A stretch of 64,000 nt of DNA, taken from assembly GCA_946122785.1 (NCBI GenBank), contig CAMGYJ010000009.1, forward strand, positions 11,500,937 through 11,564,936. Reading direction: 5' to 3'. Of this stretch, positions 12,410 to 23,150 are shown in pieces; position 1 is the first letter of the stretch; each line of letters begins with the position of its first letter. The translations under genes were made by a program, and so were the position numbers. This DNA is from Linum tenue (Eukaryota; Streptophyta; Magnoliopsida; Malpighiales; Linaceae). A model generated the notes under the pieces. It made no database searches, was not told the origin of the DNA, and saw only the letters and a program-made list of their open reading frames with translations.

Positions 12410-13479
12410 AAATATATATTATATAATTATTTGATATCATAATGATCAAATTATAGTATATTTTATAGGGAATCGTTTGGTATTTGTTAGTAAAAACTAA
12501 ACAGAAAGATTTATTTGGTTATTTTAAACATTAAAACGATCCTAAACATTTTCAGTTCCTTTTGAATTTTTATGGTTTTATTCTCGAATAAGTGATGTGC
12601 AAATGGCGAATTGCAGTCATCTCTTTTCTTTCACTATTTTTTATTTTCAAATAGAAAGTTTAAAAATAAAGAATAATTAGTATTTGGCATGGGTCGGTCA
12701 AACATGCTGAATTTCAAGTTTTGGCCCATTTTGATCAAGTCTAATTTATAATCACATGGTTCCCTGATACCCGATAAAAATCTCAATCCAAACCAGTTTG
12801 GCAGGTGAGTCTGTGTTTACCACCATTTTCTAGGATACGACAACGGCGGTTCCTATCCCAAATTGTGTTATTCGTTCTTGATTTCCTTAGATTTTATCAT
12901 GGCCTAACAAAAACCAGAAAACACAATGACGACAAGATGAAAGTTTTATAAAGCAAATTAATCGACCAACGGGCCGAGTAAAAGCTAGCAACGATTGTGA
13001 GATGCTCATTTCCCAAAAACCAACGGGATAGGCGATTTCTTATTCTATTTTTTGGAATTCGGTTTCTATAAAACTTACTCCACCTCATCATATTACCAGA
13101 AACAATATTGTTTCACAAGGTAACATGTACTTGATTTTGGTTCATAATGCCGATTTTTGATTCATTGCATCATTCATGTCTCTTTCCTGCTAAAATTCAC
13201 TAGTTTTATCACGAATTTCTCAAAAAAAAAAAAAAACATACAACAATAAGCTATACACCGCATTATATTATCAAATTTCATACCTCACCTTCTTCCGGCC
13301 ACCTGGATGGGGCCCACACTAGTTCGTTTTTATATATAACCCTAGAACCAGAACCATAATAGGTATACACAACCATATTTCCTCAAATCCAGATCTATAA
13401 AGCGTTCCAAATACACCACCAATAATCTAGTTTTGAGATTTGAACTTCTCTAATCCTACCAAAACCAAGGTTAGAAGAG
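12410..13479. other. AT-rich spacer, nothing recognised
   Basis: No gene, repeat pair or RNA that I can support. A poly-A run lies near 13220. Confidence 0.3.
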
Positions 13480-14044
13480 CCTCACCTAGATCCGTCCATC
13501 TCCATAATCTGCGCCAAAACAAGAAAAGGGTCAGAACTGACCCTTCATCGAGGCAAACAAAAATAAAGAGTAAAAAAAAAACCCACCTGTCAATCTAAAG
13601 TCGAACCGTCGTCGGCGGGGGTTCACCGCCGGAGTTCTTAGCAACCAAATCCAAGAAACAAAACATAAGAAAATAAAAGGGAATTAGCAGAACCCCATAA
13701 ATAAAAATCAAAATACAAAATCGAGCCAAATTAAACTTAACCTTCCTCCTCTCCTCCCACCGGCGGATTTACTCCAGCGCCTCCTAAGATCCTCCTCCCC
13801 TCGAGGATCTTACCTAGATCGTTGACTTCTAATCGATTTAGGGAGACTAGAGCCGTCCTCTTGCCTGAATCAAAGGGGATAGCGGCGGCGGTGTTTGATG
13901 ATGGGAAGGTTTGGTTGAGTTTCTTCTCTAAAAGAGAAGAAGAGTGAAGAAGAGGGAGGCAGAAAAACGAGAGTGGAGAGGAAAAGAGGATGAGCGGCGG
14001 CCGATTAGGGTTTTGATTTTCGCCTTAAGAGAGATATTTATACC
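13480..14044 (-). promoter_or_regulatory. Orphan promoter and leader-like segment
   Basis: Read on the minus strand, a TATA box (GGTATAAATATCTC, 14044-14031) is followed by a telo-box-like AAACCCTAA and a TC-rich leader (about 14000-13920). A likely splice donor (GATCTAG/GTAAGA near 13810) comes next, then a possible small exon near 13500 (GCGCAG, ATTATGGAGATGGACGG, then GTGAGG). This looks like the 5' end of a host gene, but no coding body follows. It may be a noncoding gene, a truncated gene or part of a repeat. Confidence 0.3.
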
Positions 14045-14259
14045 TGATCCGTCAATGTCGCAATTGCCCCCTAGGGTTTTTTCGTAGATCTACCACTCCA
14101 GCCACCGTCCTTCTGAGAATTTACAAAACTACCCTTCCCCTTCACTGAAATAAAATGAGAATCCACAATAATGTTAGTAGCGGGTTTCGAACTTGAGTTC
14201 TCAGGGTCAAACGCGCGCTATGACTGGCAACCTAGCCAGTTGGGCTGCTCGCTCAACAT

Positions 14260-14867
14260 CAAGGTTGTCAAACCGGTTTATGCCGGTGTGCCGGTTTTGA
14301 AAGTGGAATGGTCCGACCGTGGTACAACCAGTATTCACGCCGGTTGTGCCGGTTTTAATAAAATATATGAGACAAATGAAAATCCTCAATTCCAAATAAA
14401 TTAGTCATCAAAAAGCAATTAGAAAAATTATTTCACACAAAATAATTTATAGCTAAGAATTGGTAATTAATACTAAATAATTAGATGCTTAAAAATAAAA
14501 GTATATAAAATGAATTTTATTAATATTTATAATGATTTGTGTAAAATTTAGTGTTAGATATATAATATATAAGATTAATATGTACAACAAAGTTGCCTGT
14601 AGTCTACTGGTGTATAAGAGAGTCTAAAATGAACATGAGGTACATGGTTCAAATCCTAAGGAGGGCATATATTTTTGGATAAAATAGGTGTAACATTGAA
14701 TTCCGGTTTCTGGTCTAACCGGCCGGAATTTCCGGAATTGACCGGGTCTGACCGGTATTGACCGGATTTGACCATAGTTAAATACCGGCCTCTTTCCAGC
14801 CGGTTTGGTGACCGGTACCGGTTGTACCCGGTTGAACCGGCCGGCATGAGACCGGTTTGACAACCAT
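14260..14867 (+). mobile_element. CCGGT-family MULE-type MITE, long copy
   Basis: A 608-bp element with 15-bp perfect terminal inverted repeats (GGTTGTCAAACCGGT and its complement) and a perfect 9-bp duplication GCTCAACAT (14251-14259 and 14868-14876). It is about 220 bp longer than the 384-bp relatives. The extra middle includes a tRNA-like stretch at about 14590-14665 with a B-box-like GGTTCAAATCC, perhaps a nested SINE fragment. The right border has many ACCGG repeats. Confidence 0.85.
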
Positions 14868-14876
14868 GCTCAACAT

Positions 14877-15584
14877 ACATAGATTTAATCATCCCATTCA
14901 GTTTTATTTGTTTTAAAATCTTTAATACGAAATGTTGAATGCGGATTAAGTTTATCTTGTTCCTTTTCTAATACATCAAATTTCTTCTTAATAATTAAAA
15001 TTCTTGCATTTATTTTAGTAACATCATAATAATCTAAATTTTAGTATAACAAAATCTTTAATACGAAAATTACGTTCAGTGGAATGCGATAAAAGTTATA
15101 ATTAAAATGATCAAAGTTCCTAACGAACTACGTGGACTTTGATCCCGTATTACGGGTACGTAGGCAACCGATAAGGTTCGAGTCCAACTAATCAACTAAC
15201 TTTATCTTTAAATTTTTACGTCAATGGGCGTATAATTAAATTATAACTAATACGATAAGATCGTTAAATGGTCCAGTGGGACCCTAAAATTACTAAATTA
15301 TTACTAAAATACACCCAACTAATATAAAACTTATCAAACTTAATTAGTACCGATTTCGGGCGTTGTGGGGTGTGATTTCACTTCCCCACACGTAACCGTA
15401 CTCCCGAACCCAAATCTCTTAACCGCAGACCATATATCGGTTCTGACCCTAAGGTGAGAGCCGATTCGAAGAGTGTTCGATCCACTCCAACTAAGATCGC
15501 AGGCGACTCCCAAAATGCCAACGCGACGACATCGGACCCCGGAGGGACGGTTGCGACACCAACCATCCATCACAATGAGATAAA
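14877..15584. other. Spacer with a repeat-associated motif
   Basis: AT-rich DNA without genes. GAACTACGTGGACTTTGATC followed by TACGTAGGCAACC at about 15126-15165 is a motif I associate with plant repetitive DNA; the element it belongs to is not identified. Confidence 0.3.
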
Positions 15585-17325
15585 CGGGTTGGGAGGGGTT
15601 ATGGTGATTACTACAAAATAGTAATCACCATGGTTACTAAGGGTAAATTGGGTATGGAAAAACAAATTGTTTGAATTAATTTTTTTTCAACAAATTACAT
15701 TTTTGACAGTTACAAAGTTCTATTAATTACAATCCTATCTCTTTCTCTCACTCCTATAATCTCCACTCTCCAGCTAGATCTCCTTTCCTTATTTTTCTCA
15801 ATCTTTCTGCACACAAAAAAAAGCAAGAAATCACTACCAATTCATTAGGCAACCACTACCACTGCATTGCACAAAACACTAATACCATTCGAGAAATAAA
15901 AACACTATCATTGCACAAAACACTAATACCATTCGAGATATAAAAACACTACCATTTCACAAAACAACAATACCATTGCAGATTTAATCGATACAATTAC
16001 ATGATAATCAATACCAATGCGGATAAAACAATACCAATGTGGAAAAACACTACCACTATGAAAGAAATCACTACCATTTCACAAAATAAATCAATACCAT
16101 TATGAAAAATAAAGATATACCATTTCATAAAACAAAACTTCTACTTGGCCTCCAATTTTTGCCGTTCCTTTTTCCACCATGGAGTTGGAGTTTAGCGGTG
16201 GAGGCAAAGGCAGAGCAAGTATGGCGACGGAACATGGTAGGGAGATGGACAGAAGGAGGTGGGAGGCGAGAGAGATGGAGATTTGGGAGCGTCGGCGGTT
16301 ATGGAGATGGGATGAAACAAGGGACAATGACGTAGACAAAGCAGTCAAATCGGGATTTTACCTAAAATCGAAAACTGGGGTAAAATCGGAATCGTAAAAT
16401 CGAATCGTAGGATTTTAAGTACCACATAGAAATTAACATATAATAATATTAATAAGGTAAATCATTAATAACACAAAGACATATACCATTTAAAATGATA
16501 ATTTTCAAGACTAATGTTCCAAAATTATCATTTTAATTGTTATTTGATGCGTAACTCAAAATAATTTATGAGGAAGGGATAAAGCTCATGGGGTTTGGCT
16601 CTTGTTTTTCATGTTATGTCTAAGTAGTTTAACTCAAAGTAGTATTCCGACATCGTCTACTAAGCATGATTTAAAACTAAGAATAAGTGAAGTCCAATAA
16701 GAATTTTAATGTCATTGGTTTGGTACAAATATATTCGTTAATCAATTAATTTGTTAATAATGATGTTAATTCTTTCGTACTTACAATATTATGACAACTA
16801 TTTTACCGTTGAGTTAAACAAGGGGAAGGAAAAATGATTGATCGAACCCTAATTAGGTTATTTTTTTCCTTTCCAAAAGTTCTTTTGATAGGAAAAATAT
16901 CTGAGAAGATCTCCGTCATTGTCCTTTCCACCAAAACAGCTCTGTTTCTTTTGAATTGGCTCAAACTGCCTATTTTGTTCACATAGGATCAAAATCCCGA
17001 TTTTGGTACGATTTTAATCTCGATTTTGAACGATTTTAAGGTCCACCGATTTTATATTAAAATCAGGATCGGAATCCCTAAAATCCCGATTTTGACTGCA
17101 TTGGACGTAGAATGGGGTTACATTAGGTTTTAGGTAAAATATATATAAATCAATTTAATTAAGGATAGTAATCAGGTATGGTATAATTTTCGTTCCCAAA
17201 ATTACCCTTAATCTAATCTTGATTGTCAATTTAAAAAAGAGACGAAATAGAGGTAATTAACGGTGTAGATTTTAGTAGTTACAGTGATTACTAAAAAAGT
17301 ATTAATCACCTTAACCCATTCCAAA
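15585..17325. mobile_element. Outer TIR element hosting a nested MITE
   Basis: The left border AACGGGTTGGGAGGGGTTAT with GGTGATTACTAC pairs with a right border whose complement reads AACCCGTTTGGAATGGGTTA with AGGTGATTAATAC. The second tier, GGGTAAATTGGGTATGG on the left, is also mirrored on the right. About 1.74 kb, noncoding, interrupted by the element at 16337-17103. No target duplication found, so the ends are approximate. Imperfect CACTACCATTTCACAAAA-type repeats fill 15830-16100. Confidence 0.5.
16337..17103. mobile_element. Nested MITE with 8-bp target duplication
   Basis: A 767-bp element flanked by a perfect 8-bp duplication GACGTAGA (16329-16336 and 17104-17111). Ends are CAAAGCAGTCAAATCGGGAT and the complement of CAATGCAGTCAAAATCGGGA. 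Subterminal regions repeat AAAATCG/CGATTTT many times. The 8-bp duplication fits hAT elements. No coding capacity. Confidence 0.75.
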
Positions 17326-18162
17326 CGGGTTTGACAACCTTGAACAAAATCTTCTAATTAATACTAGCTTTTTTCACCCGGCCATTGGCCGGGCAGTTTT
17401 ATTGATTATTATTAATAATTTGAAGTTACATTTAAATGATTTTGTATCTAATATTGATTAAATTTATCACAAAAATGTTGTGTTTGACCCATCTAACTCA
17501 GGATGCGAACAATGATATTTGTTGGTGTGGGGTTGACTCACGATCCGTTCGTCCAATCTCGTCGGGAGGGAGAGAACCTGTGAAAGAGTCGGGGATGCCC
17601 CCCGGATTAAGCTCCGACGATCAAGTTAGTATAAGTTTCTGGAGAGAGTTGAGAGAATAAGGTAGAGAGATAAAGTGTAGAGAGATAGTGGAAAGTGGAA
17701 AGTGAGGAGAGAGAGAGGAGTCCCCCTCTTTGGAGGGCTTCAAGCCCTTATATACCTGTAGCGGGTATCGAGCGTTGGGCATCGCCGATTATGCGCCCTA
17801 CTGCTTAGTCTGTGCGCTCTGTCCCTTAGTAACACCCCCAACAATTGCCCCCCAAGCTGGTGGTGAGTTTTAATTCATCACTAGCTTATATTTTATTTTT
17901 TAAATCTTTGTCGGTAATTTTGGGTGGGGCCTATGTACCCCAATTGCCCCCCAGCTGGTGGCGCGTTTGAGTGACGCGGCGCCAGCTTCTTGCGTCTTGC
18001 CCCCCATTAGCGCCATTAACGCTTAGGATAGTAAAATATTTTAAAAATTTAATAATGATGGAGGGATAGAGTACTTAGCTTTATATTGGCAGTGGCGGCA
18101 GGAGTAGTTGAAAGGCGGGCGCTGCGCCGTTGAAACAGAACCTGAGTGGTAGCCTGCAGGTT

Positions 18163-18535
18163 GTTCTTTCGAACTGGGCGCGAATAGTGCTGGACTATTG
18201 CTAATTTTTGTTCTTTCGAACTAGGCGCGAATAGTGCTGGACTATTGCTAATTTTTTGTTCCGTGGAACTGGGCGCAGAGTGCTGGACTCATACTAATTT
18301 TTTGTTCTTTCGAACTGATTGGGCGCGAATAGTGCTGGACTATTGCTAAGTTTTGTTCCGTGGAACTGGGCGCAGAGTGCTGGACTCATACTAATTTTTT
18401 GTTCTTTCGAACTGATTGGGCGCGAATAGTGCTGGACTATTGCTAAGTTTTGTTCCGTGGAACTGAGCGCAGAGTGCTGGACTCATACTAATTTTCTTTT
18501 TTTTTGTTCTTTCGAACTGATTGGGCGCGAATGTT
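18163..18535. repeat. Tandem minisatellite inside the LTR element
   Basis: Related half-units of about 50 bp alternate. One carries TTCTTTCGAACTG and GGGCGCGAATAGTGCTGGAC, the other TTCCGTGGAACTGGGCGCAG and AGTGCTGGACTC. Each has a short TTCnnnnGAA palindrome. Together they form roughly 100-bp higher-order units near the candidate polypurine tract. Confidence 0.75.
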
Positions 18536-18547
18536 AAAATTCAGACG

Positions 18548-18655
18548 CCACACCGTTGAAACACAAGGTACTTGTGGCCTGCTGGTAGAGATGCTTGTCT
18601 TGTGGAAGAGTGGCGCAGGTTCAAAGGCTGGCGGCGACAATAATTTTTTGTGGAA
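18548..18655 (+). repeat. tRNA-like repeat, copy 1
   Basis: About 100 bp matching 19128-19233. It carries an A-box-like CTGCTGGTAGAGATG and a decayed B box (GCAGGTTCAAAGG), followed by GGCGACAATAATTTTTTG. No cloverleaf with a paired acceptor stem forms, so it is not called a tRNA gene. Confidence 0.5.
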
Positions 18656-18948
18656 GAGTTAAGCGCCTGTTGGGCCGGGCATGTGAACGAAGCGGGCCGA
18701 TCCGCGTGGAATAGCGAGAGGGATGGGAGTGAGGGCCGTGACTGTGGGCGGACTTCGATTCATGAGTGCGGGCCGCGACTCGGGCTGGCGCGAGCAAAAG
18801 GGTAAGATCAACCTTCCGCGCTCAATTGACAACTATTGTTGCGTAGTCCACTGGTTCCGTTTGCTTGCACGCGAATGGTTGGTCAGCGGTTCGACGCCTG
18901 TCTACCACCCACGATTTTTTTTTTGGGGTGCCTCGCGCACGACTGAAG

Positions 18949-19070
18949 GGTGGAGCGGGGCGCGAGTGGTTTTGAGGCGGAAGGTGGGCCGGGTGGCGCG
19001 AGCTGAAGGGTGGAGCGGGCCGCGAGTGGGTTTGAGGCGGAAGGTGGGACGCGAGTTGGGCCGCCTGTGA
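18949..19070. repeat. 60-bp GC-rich tandem duplication
   Basis: GAAGGGTGGAGCGGG, CGCGAGTGG and TTTGAGGCGGAAGGTGGG occur twice in succession with a period of about 60 bp, inside the LTR retrotransposon. Confidence 0.6.
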
Positions 19071-19127
19071 GTCGGGCCGCGAGTGCGCTTGGGCGCGAGC
19101 AAGGGTGCAGAAGGTTTTAAGTTGGCC

Positions 19128-19233
19128 GCGCGCCATTGAAACACAAGGTGTGCTTGTAACCTGCTGGTAAGGATGCTCGTCTTGTGGAAGGGTGGCGCGG
19201 GTTCGAATCCCTGTGGCGACAATAATTTTTTGA
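19128..19233 (+). repeat. tRNA-like repeat, copy 2
   Basis: Better preserved partner of 18548-18655. A-box-like CTGCTGGTAAGGATGC and a clear B box, GGGTTCGAATCC, then GTGGCGACAATAATTTTTTG. The B box is intact, but the 5' and 3' arms do not pair, so it is a tRNA-derived segment or SINE piece rather than a tRNA gene. Confidence 0.55.
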
Positions 19234-19841
19234 AGCGAAGCGGAGCTTGGGGACGCGAGTTGTGTGCGGGCCCATCTTGCCGCGCGCTTGTGAACAAGGA
19301 GCGAGCCCATGTGGTATGGCGGGTTGTCACGCGGGCTTGAGGACGCGACGGCCCATGTTGCGCGTCTTGTGGGGCGGCGGCGGTTGAGTCCGCATCAAGT
19401 GGTGGGCTTAATTGATCCGCCGCGGAGTGGAGCCCTGACCTGGCGGGGCGCGAGCTGTGTGTGGGCCCAGATGGGGTAAGGTGGGCTGTAGACTTGCACG
19501 CGAGTCTGGGCCGCGAGTGGAGGTGTGGAGCGGGCTTAAGAGGCGGGGGATGCGCCTGTGGAGATGGGCTGGTGGGAGGCTGATGAGCGGCGGGCCCACA
19601 TTGAGAACAGCAGCGCTTAGCATAATGTCCGGCGCATTTTGCTCCATTTTCACCTTTTTTTTTTTTTTTTTTTAGTGGGCAAGTGGCCACATTGAGAACT
19701 GCACCTGTCTTTTCTTCTGACGGAGAGAGAAATTGATTTGACTATTCCCCCTTTTTGATTTGCCGAGACCACTACTTGTACTTGAGTAGTCCACCTTTTT
19801 CAGAGGTCGGCGACAGAACGGGAGGGTGGCGACGTGACAGC

Positions 19842-20185
19842 AGCAACTGCAGTGACAACTTCTTCTTCGCGTCGTCGGGGCTCCGACCTTGACATGTCGC
19901 GGCGACCAGATTTTCTTTCTTTCCAGCTGCTACTGCCTGTGGTTCGCGGAGGAAAGTCCCTTCATGGGGAAGAGGAAGTCGGCGGTGGACCCAGCTGCAA
20001 GCTGCTTCTTCAGATCGGCGATCTCCTTCGCCTTGGCGCCGGCGGTGACGACTTCTTCTTCGCGCCGTCGGAGCTCCGACCTTGACATGTCGCGGCGACC
20101 AGATTTTCTTTCTTCTTCCCAGCTGCTACTACCTGTGGTTCGCGGAGGAAAGTCCCTCCATGGGGAAGAGGAAGTCGGCGGTGAG
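19842..20185. repeat. Direct duplication of about 150 bp in the LTR element
   Basis: The segment containing CTTCTTCTTCGCG, CTCCGACCTTGACATGTCGC and GAAGAGGAAGTCGGCGGTG occurs at about 19850-19990 and again at about 20045-20183, with about 95 percent similarity by eye. On the + strand the second copy opens a 61-codon frame (20160-20345) starting MGKRKSAVSVLEEEQPPAK, possibly a captured host fragment. I do not recognise it. Confidence 0.6.
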
Positions 20186-20918
20186 TGTCTTGGAGGAGGA
20201 GCAGCCGCCGGCCAAAATCTGTAAATTTTACAGTGTTGTTTCTTCGATTGGATCTGGTTTGTCTCGGAAGGTGACGAGGGCGCTCCGGAGAGAGGCAGAT
20301 CTGATTGAATTGACGAGGAAGACAGATGAGGAGAGGCTCTGCTAGTCTTCTTTTGATTTTTGAGAGTTGATCGACTTTTCTTCTTGTTCGAGCAAAAGAA
20401 GATATCCCTGGATCTTGGTGGAATTTCGTTGCTCAAGCTCTTTCCCCTGTTTTTAGTTTCCGCTGCTTGCAGTGATCGATGAAGAATCTGCCTTCCCTTC
20501 TTTTGAGTCCGACGAACGAGTGTGTAGCCTGCCCCACGGTGGGCGCCAATTGTTTGACCCATCTAACTCAGGATGCGAACAATGATATTTGTTGGTGTGG
20601 GGTTGACTCACGATCCGTTCGTCCAATCTCGTCGGGAGGGAGAGAACCTGTGAAAGAGTCGGGGATGCCCCCCGGATTAAGCTCCGACGATCAAGTTAGT
20701 ATAAGTTTCTGGAGAGAGTTGAGAGAATAAGGTAGAGAGATAAAGTGTAGAGAGATAGTGGAAAGTGGAAAGTGAGGAGAGAGAGAGGAGTCCCCCTCTT
20801 TGGAGGGCTTCAAGCCCTTATATACCTGTAGCGGGTATCGAGCGTTGGGCATCGCCGATTATGCGCCCTACTGCTTAGTCTGTGCGCTCTGTCCCTTAGT
20901 AACACCCCCAACATGTTG

Positions 20919-21677
20919 GATTTTTTTTTATTTAATTACCTTATCAATTCATGATAGTTCAACTCTTTAATACCGACTCATGCTTTTGATGTAGGTTTTT
21001 TAACAAATTATTTTTGTTTTAACGAAATCAATAATCGATGTTTTGATTAGCGTCGCCAAGATACTCAAATTGAATATGTTATGATTGGAAGACACTCAAA
21101 TCTGTCATCATAGGCAATGTACCTGGTGCCTAGTGGTAGAGCCAATTGAGATCAACAGAGGTCATTTGCACCATTTTGACCCCAAAATATAGTAGTTTAT
21201 GTGCTTATATGATTGTTGAATGAACACAAAATCTCTTTATTATGGTAAAAAAAACTCTACTTTTAGTGGTTTTCATTTAAATATAATGAATACGCTTTGA
21301 ATCTCGAGTGCTTATGTTCCTTTCGGTAATAAATTAGTAATTTTTAGAAATGAATTTGTAGTTCAAATTTAGAAAATAATGGCATTTTAATGTAATAAAG
21401 AAAAGCTTTGTAAGCAGTAAGCACATATGGATAAAATGTTTCGGTGGGTAATACATTCGGTGTAAAGTTTTAAATTTAAACACATCCTTAATATTTGGCT
21501 TAAGGATAATTACTACTATTTAGTGGGGAAGGCTAAACTGCCTAGGAAGTTAGCAAAAAAAAAATATATATATATATATTAATCCCGAGAGTTGCGGGGA
21601 TTCCTCCGAGGCTGACGTGGAGCGCAGCGTTTTCCAATACCTTTTAATATTTGTAAAGACTAAAGAGAAGAGATATA
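20919..21677. other. AT-rich spacer
   Basis: No gene seen. A run of (TA)n lies near 21570. Confidence 0.35.
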
Positions 21678-21686
21678 TATTATTTA

Positions 21687-22057
21687 GGGCAATGTCTATT
21701 TTTTACCCAAACCTTTTTCATATTCTTTTATTTTAACAAAACCTATTGAATTCCTAAAAATTATCCAAACGTTAACTCTCAGTCAACTTTTCTGTTAGTA
21801 ATGCTGACTAAGTATGACCATAATGAGTTGACTTCCTACGTGGCGGTCAGAATACCATCATTTACTATTTTTAATAAAAAGATTATCAAAAAATAAAACA
21901 AAATCCCACCTCTCACGTGGACAAAATAAGTAACGGTAACAGAATGAATGCCCAGATTTTGATAAATTATAATACATTTGGATAATAAATAGAATTTCTA
22001 TAGGTTTGGTTAAAATAAAAGAATCTGAAAAAGGTTTGGGTAAAAAATAGACATTGC
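21687..22057. mobile_element. MITE with GGGCAATGTCTATTTTTTAC ends, 9-bp duplication
   Basis: A 371-bp element with long inverted repeats: GGGCAATGTCTATTTTTTAC continuing through CCAAACCTTTTTCA and a further AT-rich match, mirrored at the right. It is flanked by a perfect 9-bp duplication TATTATTTA (21678-21686 and 22058-22066), which fits a Mutator-like MITE. A family member lies at 30972-31313. Confidence 0.85.
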
Positions 22058-22673
22058 CCTATTATTTATTAGTTGTTTTTGGCTTTTGGTATACTGGCAG
22101 ACAGTTACGCTTGATAGGAGTTTAAAAGAATATAATGGTGGTTACTTTTTTTAGCGGTTCCCAAAAAACATATAGGACGTTTATCCGGAAAAAATGATGA
22201 AAGAGAAGAGGGAAAAATAGTGCTGACGTGGACACACGAAATGTGAGGAAATTTGAAATGGGAAAGGGGTTTTGGAGAAAGTCTATAATATATTTTCTAG
22301 ATTTTACATCAAGCATGCACATTTCTTAGCCTTGTTTGTTTTGTTTTCTTCTCCTTGTCATAACGGGCCTCCCCAAATGGGGGATCCCGGGGCCTCTTAT
22401 TATTCGCATTACTGGACATGTAATTGTGGCCTTGTTATCCACAAATGACAAATTTCCATGCTCGAATTATCATTTCTTATCCCCAATCCCCTTGTCTTTT
22501 CCGAATATTTCATCGCCGCCTCTCGGAAGAAAAAGAAATTGGGAAATTGCTTGGAATTTGATCCCCTAGTACTATTCGCCATTGTTGAATCAGGTTACAG
22601 ACTACAGAGGACTCCGCCTCTCACAACCATCATAGTAAAGCTTTTAGCAGAAGAGCAGAGGATTTCTCCTCCA

Positions 22674-23150
22674 ATGGCGGAAAAGAAGCCTATCGACTCA
22701 CAATCTGCAACTGGTACTACATCACGACTGTTCCTCTCTGATTCGACATCTTTTGCTGATTTCTTCAACTGGGTTGTGAGCCCTTTGCACAGAATTTCAT
22801 CCTTGCGATAAATTATGATTCCCATCGTACGCTTGGCAGAGGGGGAGGAGGGTCCTTTATGGTTCTATTTTTATGCACTAGTGAATCATGATTCAGTCTG
22901 CTTCTGCAGTTTCGTTATGGACATATGGGATTTGGCTTATTTGATTTGTTTATGTATTGAAGAAGGGAAACATCCAAACATTCACTCCCCAAAACATACC
23001 ACGGAAACGCATGGAACAAGCAGTGACATTGATGAGAAGACCACCATTGATGAAGTAAAAGGGCCAGGGGTGTTTCAGCGGGCGAAGGAGGAGATCGAGG
23101 CGCTCGTCGAAACAATTCATCCCAACAAGGTCAAGGATGATCACAAGTAA
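22674..23150 (+). CDS. Small conserved-looking plant protein, function unknown
   Basis: Two exons, 22674-22713 and 22963-23150 (228 nt, 75 residues, stop TAA). The protein begins MAEKKPIDSQSAT and ends in an acidic/amphipathic module: DIDEKTTIDEVKGPGVF, QRAKEEIEALVETIHPNK and a charged tail. It has no signal peptide or membrane segment. The last 40 residues would form one helix. The exon 2 reading frame and the DEVK-P-VF-RAKEEIEA pattern resemble short unnamed plant proteins I have seen, but I cannot give a function. The exon 1 donor (ACTG/GTACTA) was chosen because it keeps frame with the acceptor TTGAAG/AAGGGAAAC; a longer first exon is possible. The ATG follows a plausible AT/CT-rich leader. 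Confidence 0.6.

Larger units (their letters stand above)
17481..20913 (-). mobile_element. Non-autonomous LTR retrotransposon (LARD/TRIM-like), complete
   Basis: Two 363-bp direct repeats at 17481-17843 and 20551-20913 appear identical base for base. Each has TG...CA ends on both strands, and a 5-bp duplication TGTTG flanks the unit (17476-17480 and 20914-20918). Orientation is minus. Next to the right-hand LTR, in minus sense, is ATTGGCGCCCACCGTGGGGC, a primer-binding-site-like sequence of the type seen in plant Ty3/gypsy elements. Next to the left-hand LTR, in minus sense, is a G-run (TTGGGGGGCAAT), a candidate polypurine tract. The 2.7-kb interior is GC-rich and has minisatellites, tRNA-like stretches and open frames of low complexity. 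I see no gag, protease, reverse transcriptase or integrase, so it must depend on another element's proteins. Identical LTRs imply very recent insertion. Confidence 0.9.

Noticed and set aside
16100..16397. Short frames on both strands near 16.1-16.4 kb
   Set aside because: Overlap the border of a nested MITE, with no family resemblance and mutually exclusive frames.
19138..19230. Possible tRNA gene
   Set aside because: A and B boxes are present but the acceptor and anticodon stems do not pair, and the module is duplicated within a retroelement.
18902..19690. 262-codon minus-strand open frame in the LTR element
   Set aside because: Pro/His/Ser-rich low-complexity translation over GC-rich repeats; no gag or pol motif. 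Overlapping frames on both strands are equally open because of composition.
19930..20562. 210-codon minus-strand frame next to the primer-binding site
   Set aside because: It runs through the primer-binding site and a duplicated segment and has no gag features, so it is probably a composition artefact.
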